The position numbers and the translations under genes are program-made. A stretch of DNA of 44,541 nt from Bacteroidota bacterium. Lineage in GTDB: Bacteria > Bacteroidota > Bacteroidia > Bacteroidales > PUMT01. This document shows, piece by piece, positions 32,279 through 40,261 of the stretch. The stretch lies in NCBI GenBank assembly GCA_003554865.1, contig PWHJ01000189.1:1-44541 (forward strand). Direction: 5' to 3'. Within the stretch, counting starts at the first letter, position 1. The number at the start of each line of letters is the position of its first letter. The notes beneath the pieces are model-generated. The model ran no database searches and had not been told where the DNA came from. It saw only the letters and a program-made list of their open reading frames with translations.

Positions 32279-34012
32279 TTACTCAAGACGTATATCCTCA
32301 ACAGACCCCCCGGGGGGTACCATCGGGAATACGTTCTGCTCCTTTTCAACTGCCACCTCAAGCAGATAAGGCCCTGAGGATTCAGCCATCCTTTTAACTG
32401 CCCCATCCAGCTCACTGCGGCATACAACCTTTTCAGAGGGGATGCCATAGCCGGGGGCGATGGACTGGAAATCGGGATTTGACATAAGTGTAGACGAATA
32501 CCTCTTTTCATAAAACATCTCCTGCCACTGCCTTACCATACCGAGAAAATTGTTGTTGATAAGTACCATTTTTACAGGTACCTTATACTGGCTTAATGTT
32601 GCCAGCTCCTGTAATGTCATTTGAAATCCCCCGTCACCTGCAAAAAGCACAACCGGACGGCAGGGTTTGCCGATTTTGGCGCCAATTGCCGCAGGCAGTC
32701 CGAAGCCCATCGTTCCAAGACCACCACTGGTTACGACAGAACCCGGCTTTCTAAATCCGAAATAACGCCAGGCAATCATCTGATGCTGCCCCACATCCGT
32801 AACCATAACTGCATCCTCTGTAAATGACGAAGATACGTGCCTGACAACCTCCCCCATGGTAACAGGCCCTTCTGCCGGAAAAACCTCTTTTTCAATAACC
32901 CTTTCATACTCAAGGCGATAACAAGCCCTGAACTCCTCCAGCCATTCACTGTGATCATTTTCATGCACCATTGAGGTTAGTATGGGAAGACTGTCTTTAA
33001 TATCACCCAGAACCGGCGCATCTGCATATACACGCTTGTTTATCTGGGAGGGCTCTATTTCCAGATGAACAATCTTTGCCTTTTTTGCATAGCTGCTTAC
33101 ATCAGATGTAACCCTGTCGTCAAACCGCATTCCTGCAGCAATGATAAGGTCGCATTCATTTGTTTTAACATTTGGTCCGTAATTACCATGCATACCAACC
33201 AACCCTACATTAAGCGGATGGTTTGAAGGAAGCGTTGACAAACCCAAAAGTGTTTCCGCAGCCGGGATACCTGTTTTTTCAATAAACCCGAGCAGCGCCT
33301 TTTCTGCTCTGGCAAGCCTTACCCCCTGTCCTACCAGAAACATAGGTTTCACCGAAAGATTAATAAGCCGGACTGCTTCTTCGACCTGTAAAGGGTCGAC
33401 TAAAGAGGAATAATTTATTTTTGGGCTACGGTCAAAAAACTTGTTTTCGAATCTAAAACTTCCCGACTGTGCGTCCTTTGTTATATCTATGAGAACCGGC
33501 CCGGGCCTGCCGCTTCTTGCTATACGAAAACCTTCGGCTATTGCCCCGGGTATCTCCTCCGGACGGGTTACCTGGAAATTCCATTTAGCAATGGGTTTGG
33601 TAATACTGATAATGTCTGTTTCCTGAAAAGCTTCATTACCCAGCATTGCTGACGGAACCTGGCCGGATATAACAACAACCGGAGTTGAATCAGCCTTTGC
33701 ATCTGCAATACCCGTCACAATATTTGTAGCACCCGGTCCTGAAGTTACAAAACAAACTCCTGTCCTGCCGGTAACTCTTGCATAACCCTGGGCTGCGTGA
33801 ACCGCTCCCTGCTCATGCCTGACCTGTATATGCCTTATTTTATCCCTGAAAAAATAAAGAGCGTCATAAACAGGCATAATAGCACCACCCGGATATCCGA
33901 AAACCAAATCAACTCCTTGACCAATAATGAACTTCATAAGGGCCCGGGCACCTGTCGCCGGTACAGCATCACCCGCCTCTCCCCTCTTGGCTGTTTTTTT
34001 GTGTATAACCAT
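32279..34012 (-). CDS. ilvB: Acetolactate synthase large subunit
   Basis: Thiamine-diphosphate enzyme joining two pyruvates, or pyruvate and 2-oxobutyrate, the first common step of branched-chain synthesis. The 577-residue protein has YPGGAIMPVYDAL, the cofactor-activating Glu67 in RHEQGAVHAAQGYAR, the FVTSGPGATN loop, the FAD-region WNFQVTRPEEIP, and the ThDP motif with Asp460 in AGDGGF followed by NNN. A biosynthetic rather than catabolic AlsS-type enzyme is indicated by the FAD-type segments and the operon. No regulatory small subunit gene is present beside it. It is the first structural gene behind the predicted attenuator. Confidence 0.94.
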   Translation of the reverse strand: MVIHKKTAKRGEAGDAVPATGARALMKFIIGQGVDLVFGYPGGAIMPVYDALYFFRDKIRHIQVRHEQGAVHAAQGYARVTGRTGVCFVTSGPGATNIVTGIADAKADSTPVVVISGQVPSAMLGNEAFQETDIISITKPIAKWNFQVTRPEEIPGAIAEGFRIARSGRPGPVLIDITKDAQSGSFRFENKFFDRSPKINYSSLVDPLQVEEAVRLINLSVKPMFLVGQGVRLARAEKALLGFIEKTGIPAAETLLGLSTLPSNHPLNVGLVGMHGNYGPNVKTNECDLIIAAGMRFDDRVTSDVSSYAKKAKIVHLEIEPSQINKRVYADAPVLGDIKDSLPILTSMVHENDHSEWLEEFRACYRLEYERVIEKEVFPAEGPVTMGEVVRHVSSSFTEDAVMVTDVGQHQMIAWRYFGFRKPGSVVTSGGLGTMGFGLPAAIGAKIGKPCRPVVLFAGDGGFQMTLQELATLSQYKVPVKMVLINNNFLGMVRQWQEMFYEKRYSSTLMSNPDFQSIAPGYGIPSEKVVCRSELDGAVKRMAESSGPYLLEVAVEKEQNVFPMVPPGGSVEDIRLE

Positions 34013-34048
34013 AATTTATTTATTTTATAAATCACCTTTGTTTAAACT

Positions 34049-34082
34049 AAAAAACCCCCTCACTTTGAAGTGAGAGGGTTTT
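34049..34082 (-). terminator. Attenuator terminator hairpin of the ilv-leu operon
   Basis: On the minus strand a 13-position stem with one mismatch (34068-34080 with 34053-34065) is followed by six U residues (34049-34054). It ends about 37 nt before ilvB, so stopping here would silence the operon. Its 5' arm (34067-34078) can instead pair with 34110-34122 in the leader. Confidence 0.82.
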
Positions 34083-34102
34083 ATTGAAAAACTTTAAATA
34101 TA

Positions 34103-34174
34103 TCAAACACCCATCTCACTTCCCGGTGGAGTACTGAGAATAATAAAGAGAATGGATGTTAATATACAGTTCAT
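34103..34174 (-). CDS. Ilv-leu operon leader peptide
   Basis: A 23-codon open frame preceded by AAAAGG, between the predicted promoter and the terminator. Codons 4-13 are almost all branched-chain: Ile4, Leu5, Ile8, Leu9, Ile11, Ile12, Leu13, and the final codon is Val23. It begins MNCILTS and ends GSEMGV. Seven of ten codons in the run are Ile or Leu, as expected of a peptide that senses charged tRNA. A ribosome stalled near codons 11-13 would leave the antiterminator segment (codons 18-22) free; one that reaches the stop would cover it. Recognised from codon content and RNA pairing, not from homology. Confidence 0.75.
   Translation of the reverse strand: MNCILTSILFIILSTPPGSEMGV
34110..34122 (-). 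promoter_or_regulatory. Antiterminator segment inside the leader peptide
   Basis: GAAGTGAGATGGG on the minus strand is complementary to CCCTCTCACTTC at 34067-34078: nine pairs, a one-base bulge, then three pairs. Forming this duplex would block the terminator. It overlaps leader codons 18-22, so its availability depends on ribosome position. Confidence 0.72.
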
Positions 34175-34196
34175 ACCTTTTGCCGTTTTAACATTG

Positions 34197-34229
34197 CAAA
34201 TCTATCAAATAATGATTGTGACAAACAAA
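34197..34229 (-). promoter_or_regulatory. Promoter of the ilv-leu operon
   Basis: The minus strand has TAGATTTG at 34197-34204, a perfect TAnnTTTG, with TTTG motifs 17 and 21 nt upstream (34222-34225 and 34226-34229). Transcription would start near 34190, about 16 nt before the leader-peptide ATG. Confidence 0.65.
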
Positions 34230-34298
34230 TTTATTCCATTTTTTTTTATTTTTTTTTGTAAAGAACTGAATAAAAAAGCTTTATAAGCAAACTTCACA

Positions 34299-35171
34299 CT
34301 ATTCGGGCATATCCGCCGGCATCTTCCCGCTTATATACTCACCCAGAACCTGCAGTTGATCAATCAGAGGAGAAATTGCAGAGAGAGCTTTTTTATACAT
34401 AGAATAATCTTCAAAAAGCAGATCAAGATAGAAAAAATATTCCCATTCCTTACCTACAATTGGAAGGGACTGGATCTTGGTAAGGTTAATCCCATAGTAG
34501 GCAAGTACCGAAAGTACCTGCGAGAGGCTGCCCACTTTATGGGGCAGGGAAAAACATATTGATGCTTTGTCGGAGTTTATATTTTTTTCAGCTGCATCGG
34601 CAGGTTCTACAACCAGGAATCTGGTATAGTTGCGGCTGTTGCTTTCAACACTCTCTGCAATCACTTCTAACTGATACATCCCGGCAGCCACCTCACTTGC
34701 AAGAGCAGCCGCCCCTCTGACTTTTTTGTCTCTTATATATTTGGCACTGAGCGCAGTATCTATAGTCTCCACAATCTCAACACCCTTTTCCCGGAGAGGA
34801 TCGAGAAATTTCCGGCATTGAAGAATAGCCATAGGATGAGAATAGATAACTTTTATATCCTTCATGCACTGTCCGGGCAAAGCAATAAGGTTTTGCACAA
34901 TTTTAAGATATACCTCACCGCTGATATTCATCCCGGAATTTTTTACCAGAGCATAATTGGAAAGCAGTGAACCGGCAACAGAATTTTCAATAGCCATAAC
35001 GGCACAATCAGCTTCTTTTTTTGAAATTGCTTCAAACAACTCTTCAAAAGTGTGGCAGTCAACCAACCCAATCTTTTCATTGAAAAAATATTTTCTTGCG
35101 GCAATTTCATGGAAAGAGCCATACCCGCCCTGCACCGCAACTTTTTTCCTGCAACCTCTTTTACACACCAT
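34299..35171 (-). CDS. pheA: Prephenate dehydratase
   Basis: Monofunctional enzyme that converts prephenate to phenylpyruvate, the last shared step before phenylalanine. The 290-residue protein has a catalytic domain (about 10-190) with VAVQGGYGSFHE, MAIENSVAGS, HPMAILQC and the essential TRF motif at 183-185, then an ACT domain (about 204-285) with SLPHKVGSLSQVLS and LTKIQSLPI for phenylalanine feedback. There is no fused chorismate mutase. It is transcribed in the same direction as the ilv-leu operon and ends about 95 nt before that operon's promoter, without an obvious terminator between, so some read-through into the leader is possible. Confidence 0.93.
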   Translation of the reverse strand: MVCKRGCRKKVAVQGGYGSFHEIAARKYFFNEKIGLVDCHTFEELFEAISKKEADCAVMAIENSVAGSLLSNYALVKNSGMNISGEVYLKIVQNLIALPGQCMKDIKVIYSHPMAILQCRKFLDPLREKGVEIVETIDTALSAKYIRDKKVRGAAALASEVAAGMYQLEVIAESVESNSRNYTRFLVVEPADAAEKNINSDKASICFSLPHKVGSLSQVLSVLAYYGINLTKIQSLPIVGKEWEYFFYLDLLFEDYSMYKKALSAISPLIDQLQVLGEYISGKMPADMPE

Positions 35172-35308
35172 TTTTACATTAAATTTTTATCTGCAATATT
35201 AACAATAAAAGCTGCAGGTAAAAAACACACCATACAATATACCTGACCCGGATACCGGCACGGGAAAATAAAATCAGCTACCGAAGGTCATTAATCGGAT
35301 GGGAGGAA

Positions 35309-35346
35309 AATAGAGCAGGAGGAAAACTACTTTGTCTTCCTCCTGC
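35309..35346 (-). terminator. Terminator of the DUF4382 lipoprotein gene
   Basis: A perfect 10-bp stem (GCAGGAGGAA at 35315-35324 with TTCCTCCTGC at 35337-35346) is followed on the minus strand by a short mixed U tract. It lies 45 nt after the gene. Confidence 0.6.
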
Positions 35347-35390
35347 ACGATCATGTTATGAATCTGGCACAACAACCCGGGAACCGGAAC

Positions 35391-36287
35391 TTACAGCTGT
35401 TCAATATCTATCGGGTGACTGGTGTTCTTTCTGCTTTCAACCTCAATCTCTTCAACTATTCCAAGCACCTCCTCAAATTCACCATCTTCGGTTGCAACCA
35501 CAACCAAATCATAAAGGCCGGAGGCAAGAAAAGCAAGATGGTAGGAGTTGTTTTCACAAACTTTGTCGCTTGATACGGCATTGGGAAACCTTGTTTCCAT
35601 TTCATCCGGATCGGGGTCATCGGCTTCGGAAGGCTCATAAGTGCCGTCCTCGTAAGCATATATCACAATTCCCTTACCTTCGGGAATGTTTGAAACCCCG
35701 CCTGTTATCTTACCGGCCTGGTCGTCAACAACAAGACGGATAGTCGGTTTAAGTATATACCTTCCTGCACCGCTTTCCCTGACAGACCTTCTCACATCAA
35801 AGTCGGCCGTTACATCAACCGAACCGTTAACAGGGACCTCGAAAGCCCCCACTGCCTTGTATCCTGTCTGCCATCCACTGGGTACAAACAAAGACTCTTC
35901 ACTGCCGTCTTCAAGCACTACATAACAACCCGGGTTTGTGGGCGGACCACCGCCAAACTCCGGTGCATCCAGCATAAACCTTATTTGAGTATATCTGCCG
36001 GCTTCCATTTCGAAACTACCCAGAAATTCAGTCTCACCTCTTACCAGTTCCAGAAGCTCAATTTTTTTGGGGCCTTCGAACTCTTCAAAGACCTGCCAGT
36101 TGTTGTCCGGTGTATGATAATGTATTTCAGATACCGTTATGTACACCTCTTCAATCCCGTCAGAGTCGAGCGGTGCATCTGTCATGGAAAGGTTCATCAT
36201 ACCTTTATTCTCATCCTCCTTCTCGCATCCGGTATATGCAAGTAACATTATCAAAGCTGCCGGCAACAGAATTAAAATCTTTTTCAT
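35391..36287 (-). CDS. DUF4382-domain lipoprotein
   Basis: A 298-residue predicted lipoprotein: signal sequence ending LLAYTGC (Cys21). The N-terminal half (about 28-185) matches the DUF4382 pattern, with the start LSMTDAPLDSDGIEEVYITVSEI and strands such as AGRYTQIRFML and VDVTADFDVRRSV. The C-terminal part (about 190-298) looks like a carboxypeptidase-regulatory-type beta sandwich with an acidic loop (EADDPDPDEME). The function of DUF4382 proteins is not known to me. They are common surface or periplasmic lipoproteins in Bacteroidetes. Single gene with its own terminator. Confidence 0.82.
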   Translation of the reverse strand: MKKILILLPAALIMLLAYTGCEKEDENKGMMNLSMTDAPLDSDGIEEVYITVSEIHYHTPDNNWQVFEEFEGPKKIELLELVRGETEFLGSFEMEAGRYTQIRFMLDAPEFGGGPPTNPGCYVVLEDGSEESLFVPSGWQTGYKAVGAFEVPVNGSVDVTADFDVRRSVRESGAGRYILKPTIRLVVDDQAGKITGGVSNIPEGKGIVIYAYEDGTYEPSEADDPDPDEMETRFPNAVSSDKVCENNSYHLAFLASGLYDLVVVATEDGEFEEVLGIVEEIEVESRKNTSHPIDIEQL

Positions 36288-36422
36288 TTTTACAAAATTT
36301 AGTGGTTAAATATCTTTTATTATTCTAAAACGACAACGCAGCTCAAATGGTTGGAAACCGGGTGCATTTCCTGCCCCCCCTGCGGACTTCCGCTCTACAG
36401 GGAAAAATGTGCATGGCAAATA

Positions 36423-36454
36423 CAAAACTCCCCGCCTTTATAAAAGACGGGGAG
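36423..36454 (-). terminator. Terminator of the TonB-type barrel gene
   Basis: CTCCCCG...CGGGGAG arms (36428-36454; 12 positions with one mismatch, 3-nt loop) are followed on the minus strand by UUUU. It starts 28 nt after the stop codon. Confidence 0.8.
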
Positions 36455-36481
36455 CTATATGCCGGTATCTGTAATTTTGGC

Positions 36482-39472
36482 TTACATCCGGCCCCTATCC
36501 TCCCTGCTCCGGCCTCTATCCTCCATACTACGGCCACTCTCCTGCAGGTTGAATTGCCTGAGGTTATAAGTAAATGTAAGCATAAAATACCTTGAAATTT
36601 CATTTGTGCGATAATCCTCAATATAGGTGTCGGATACATTACGTCTTACATTGTCGTTTTGCCCGAGCAGGTCAAACACACTTAAAGTCAGCTCCCCCTG
36701 GTTATTCTCAAAAAATCTCCTGCCCAGGTTTATATTCCAGAGAAAATAATCCTGATTGTAATCCTCGCCAAGTCCGGCATACATCCGGTGACTCAAATCA
36801 TTTCTTACAATCCAGTTCTCCAGGAACATTATACTAAAAGTAGCACCACCACGGTGGAAATAGTAGTTGTTGTCCATTTCAGGCCGAATGGAGTTCTCCA
36901 CCATGTTATAGGTTCCTCTGTAGGAGAGGACAAAATCGATATTCGGACCGATATTGCTTGTAAGTGACAATCCACCCGACATGTTGAAATTGTTTGCAAT
37001 GTTCCTGCGATCATTTATCATACTCGGGGTACGCTGATAGCCTACTCCCGCGTTAAGGTTAAGGTTACTTCTTATAAGTCCCACGGGAAAACCGTAATCC
37101 ACATGAGTACGTATATTGGCATGCCCGTCAAGGTTCTCAGGCTGGCTAAACTGCGAACCTCTAGGCAGTTCATAGCCGCTGGTAATTGTGGTATCCCTGC
37201 GTGCAATAATTGTGGAGTTCCCTATGTAATCGTCTGTAAAGTTGGCAAAGAGAAGAGCCACAAAATTTGTTGCTTTTTCGGTATTGGTTGAATTATAACG
37301 GGTCATGAAGAAATGGCTGTAGCTGTGATCCAGATCGGGGTTCCCGGCCGAAAGAAGCATAGGATTGGAATTGTCAACCACATCCTGCAGTTGGGTTACC
37401 GACGGGGCACTTGTACTTGTACGATAAGTAAAACGGAGATTTCTCCTGTCCCCAAGACTGTATCTTAGAGTTGCCCTTGGCAGGAAATTTTGAAAATCCC
37501 TGTCAACTTCGTGTTCATAAGGGTATTGCTGATCCGCGGTAAGGTCTGCATGCTGATATCCCATCTCCAGGGTCAGATTGTAATCCTCTCCTCTAAGGCT
37601 GTACCCTAATGAACCCCTGTGGGTCAAATAGTTACTCTTAAGGCTGCTGGACAGATCGGGTTCAAAACCGGTATAAGATCCTGTCCCTTCCTCAAAACTG
37701 TTGGTTATCCTCTCATTTTCATTAACCGAACGGGAAATATCATAGGTTGCCTGCAATCTTCCTCTTTCCCCGAGCGGTTCCGTATAAGTTACATTTGACG
37801 ATAAAGTGCTGTTTATTGTCTCAGAGTCTGATTTCTGATCCATAAATTCACTTATCACTGTCTCCTCGGGTACATCACCCTCCCCGGTAAAATACTCATT
37901 AATTGCATCAAGGTAATAAAGGCTTTCATTGTTGTTAAAGTTGGCGTTTAACCTTGTTGAAAGCGATCGCCCCTCATCGTCAATACGGTGCCTGTAAACC
38001 AGCCGGCCGCTGTAGTTGTACCCGCTCAGATCCGAATCGTAAACCGTTTCCATCATATTTAAAGGATCTCCCTGCTCAAGTAAGTTCTGAGCGTATGTAT
38101 ATTCATCCGAATCGCTGCTTTGAATTGTAGCCCTAGGTGTAAAAATCAGGGAGTTATCTTCATCAATATCATAAGTTAGTCTCATATTCATCCGGTGGCT
38201 CATCCTGTCACTTTCCGACTCGCTGTCTTCGAAATAGATCTGGTTGTCATACTCATCCACAAGATACTCCCTGTCTGTCAGCTGATCGGTATAATTATCC
38301 GCCAAATTGAAAAAATAGCTGCCTGTTATCTCCATTTTATCGTCAAGCCACACATCACTGTAATTAACCCCGAGAGCATGGGTGGTATTTTCTCCCGGTT
38401 CAGGTCCAACCCTGAAATCGCGTACATGAGTCATCCCCCCTGAAGAGCCACCCATTGGCGGTCTGCCGCCTCCGGAACTGCCTCCGCCCATTCCCCTGTC
38501 TCTGCCTCCTCTTGCTGAACCTGCCGTAAAAGCCATTATATCCTCCCTGGAGAAGTTCTGCTCATTTATATTGTTGCTCATCCCGATAATTGAAATACGC
38601 CTGGTATCGCTGAATATGTTTGTAGTCAGGCCCGCCTGGTATCTGTCCTCACCACCGAATCCAGAATATGCCCTTCCGAATTGGCTGCTGCGGTCATCCA
38701 GCCGTGTAACAATATTGATAGTTTTACTCCTTTCCCCGTCATCAAAGCCGGTAAGCTCGGCCTGATCACTCATACGGTCGTAAACCTCCACACTTTCTAC
38801 CACCTCGGCAGGAAGATTACGTAAGGCAATTGTCGGATCATCTCCGAAAAATTCACGTCCGTCAACCAAAACTCTCTCCACATCTTCACCTTCAGCTGTC
38901 ACCTCTTCATCATCAACCCTTATCCCTGCCATTCTTCTTACAAGGTCTTCGGTTGTTGCATCGGGGTTAAGCCTGTAGGCGGCCGCATCATAGGCAAGAG
39001 TGTCACCTCTCAGTACAGCACCAGGCCGGTGTGCTCTTACATGCACCTCTTCAAGCATTTCCCCTTCAATCATGGCAATCGTACCTACCCCGGTTTCTTC
39101 TTCATCTGCATCGACCTCAACAGGCTTCTCCAGTACCGTCGGCTGATAGCCGACAAAAGTGACTCTCAGCTGATACCTGCCCGGGGTTACCGAAACAGAA
39201 AACTCTCCCCTGCTATCGGCAGCGGCATGGTATACCCTTGTGGTATCGCTGAGATGAGTTAAAGAAATATGTGCTCCCTGTAAAGGCATCCTGTCCTCTC
39301 CATCAATTACAGTACCGGTTACCTCAACCTGTTCCCTGTCTTGCAGGCCATTCCCGGACGGATCTTCCATATCCGGATTTTGCCGGCCAAAGAGTAAGGA
39401 GGGTAAAATAAGAAGTGTTATAAAAAAGAGATGAAGCTTAACTTTAAATTTCTTTTTTGCATTGAATTCCAT
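36482..39472 (-). CDS. TonB-dependent-receptor-like outer-membrane beta-barrel protein
   Basis: A 996-residue outer-membrane protein. Order of parts: signal peptide (about 8-29), carboxypeptidase-regulatory-like domain (about 49-133, VTGTVIDGEDRMPLQGAHISL), a plug-like domain (about 140-258) with VLVDGREFFGDDPTIALRNLP and SDQAELTGFDDGERSKTINI, then a long barrel. This set matches the Bacteroidetes barrel family (CarbopepD_reg_2 plus OMP_b-brl_3) that resembles SusC but has no SusD partner; none is found here. A glycine/serine-rich segment (about 318-348) forms a probable external loop. The C-terminus ends in an unusual charged repeat (RSMEDRGRSREDRGRM) after the last barrel strand instead of an aromatic residue. 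Substrate unknown. Confidence 0.85.
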   Translation of the reverse strand: MEFNAKKKFKVKLHLFFITLLILPSLLFGRQNPDMEDPSGNGLQDREQVEVTGTVIDGEDRMPLQGAHISLTHLSDTTRVYHAAADSRGEFSVSVTPGRYQLRVTFVGYQPTVLEKPVEVDADEEETGVGTIAMIEGEMLEEVHVRAHRPGAVLRGDTLAYDAAAYRLNPDATTEDLVRRMAGIRVDDEEVTAEGEDVERVLVDGREFFGDDPTIALRNLPAEVVESVEVYDRMSDQAELTGFDDGERSKTINIVTRLDDRSSQFGRAYSGFGGEDRYQAGLTTNIFSDTRRISIIGMSNNINEQNFSREDIMAFTAGSARGGRDRGMGGGSSGGGRPPMGGSSGGMTHVRDFRVGPEPGENTTHALGVNYSDVWLDDKMEITGSYFFNLADNYTDQLTDREYLVDEYDNQIYFEDSESESDRMSHRMNMRLTYDIDEDNSLIFTPRATIQSSDSDEYTYAQNLLEQGDPLNMMETVYDSDLSGYNYSGRLVYRHRIDDEGRSLSTRLNANFNNNESLYYLDAINEYFTGEGDVPEETVISEFMDQKSDSETINSTLSSNVTYTEPLGERGRLQATYDISRSVNENERITNSFEEGTGSYTGFEPDLSSSLKSNYLTHRGSLGYSLRGEDYNLTLEMGYQHADLTADQQYPYEHEVDRDFQNFLPRATLRYSLGDRRNLRFTYRTSTSAPSVTQLQDVVDNSNPMLLSAGNPDLDHSYSHFFMTRYNSTNTEKATNFVALLFANFTDDYIGNSTIIARRDTTITSGYELPRGSQFSQPENLDGHANIRTHVDYGFPVGLIRSNLNLNAGVGYQRTPSMINDRRNIANNFNMSGGLSLTSNIGPNIDFVLSYRGTYNMVENSIRPEMDNNYYFHRGGATFSIMFLENWIVRNDLSHRMYAGLGEDYNQDYFLWNINLGRRFFENNQGELTLSVFDLLGQNDNVRRNVSDTYIEDYRTNEISRYFMLTFTYNLRQFNLQESGRSMEDRGRSREDRGRM

Positions 39473-39668
39473 AAGCCTATAATTTCATGTTTTTGTTATG
39501 TATGTAAGAGATTTGCAACTGGCGGAATATGAGATTGCATTATAAATGTAAACCGGACTTTAATTAAATATTTTAAAAGATTTAACGGAGCGGTGTTTCA
39601 ATATTCTGACGAACCTCAAATAAAAAGGTTTAATCCTTTTAAGAATTTTTAACAAATCGAGTGGAGTC

Positions 39669-40208
39669 TTACCGTTCTCTTAAAACCTTGTAACCGTCGG
39701 CATGTATTACGGCTACCGTGTCATTTTCAAATTCGATTCTGCCGAAAAGAAGAGACTTTGTGCCCGATAGTTTTTCTTTCAGGGTGGATCTATCTATACT
39801 CCTGATCTTGTACTTTACTTTATCTTCAGTTATTAAACGGTATCCTTCCCCTGTAAGCTCAATTTTACCAACTATCCAATCAACAGACGGGTCATAACCC
39901 GGATCCAGTATCCTGTATTTTTTCACTTTCAGATCAGCTTCAGTGCGTGGCAGCTCCGGTTCACCAATTCTTGCGGTAACACTTACAACAGTGCCGGCCA
40001 ACCTTTTAAGCTCTCCGGCATATTCTCCTGAAAGTGTATACAAACGATCATCGGCTGTGGTAATAACAGCCCTGGCAAAAGGCTCGGAGCCTCTGACAGA
40101 AATTTCACCTTCGATGGTAACGACTTCATCACAGCCTCCGGCACCGGCCAAAGCCATATACAATAACAGCAATACAAGAGCAGGAAAAAATTTTCTTTTC
40201 AACTTCAT
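39669..40208 (-). CDS. Small hypothetical lipoprotein
   Basis: I do not recognise this 179-residue protein. It has a signal sequence with a run of leucines ending AGAGGC (Cys26 as the likely lipid site). The mature part reads as two beta-rich repeats: VTIEGEISVRGSEPFARAVITT then LAGTVVSVTARIG, and later WIVGKIELTGEGYRLITE then LLFGRIEFENDTVAVIHADGYKVL. The repeat of a GxI-x-x-x-G pattern could be two small barrel domains. The gene follows the metallopeptidase gene by 53 nt in the same direction, so they may be cotranscribed. The spacer holds repeat copy 4. Confidence 0.7.
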   Translation of the reverse strand: MKLKRKFFPALVLLLLYMALAGAGGCDEVVTIEGEISVRGSEPFARAVITTADDRLYTLSGEYAGELKRLAGTVVSVTARIGEPELPRTEADLKVKKYRILDPGYDPSVDWIVGKIELTGEGYRLITEDKVKYKIRSIDRSTLKEKLSGTKSLLFGRIEFENDTVAVIHADGYKVLRER

Positions 40209-40222
40209 ACTTATTTTAAATT

Positions 40223-40249
40223 TTATCTGTCAAAGGCTGATGGTGGTTA
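40223..40249 (+). repeat. Interspersed intergenic repeat, copy 4
   Basis: TTATCTGTCAAAGGCTGATG, then GTGGTTA matches copy 1 (TTGTCTGCCAAAGGCTGATGGGGGTTCA) with a few substitutions. It fills most of the 53-nt spacer between two codirectional lipoprotein genes. Confidence 0.5.
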
Positions 40250-40261
40250 TAAAATCATAAT

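Noticed and set aside
32242-32511. An 89-codon frame between ilvB and ilvC that might have been a small ilvN
   Set aside because: It lies almost wholly within the ilvB 3' end in another frame, is shorter than any IlvN and has no ACT-like pattern.
35174-35233. A 19-codon frame just before pheA as a phenylalanine leader peptide
   Set aside because: Only two Phe codons, no terminator hairpin between it and pheA, and no alternative pairing.
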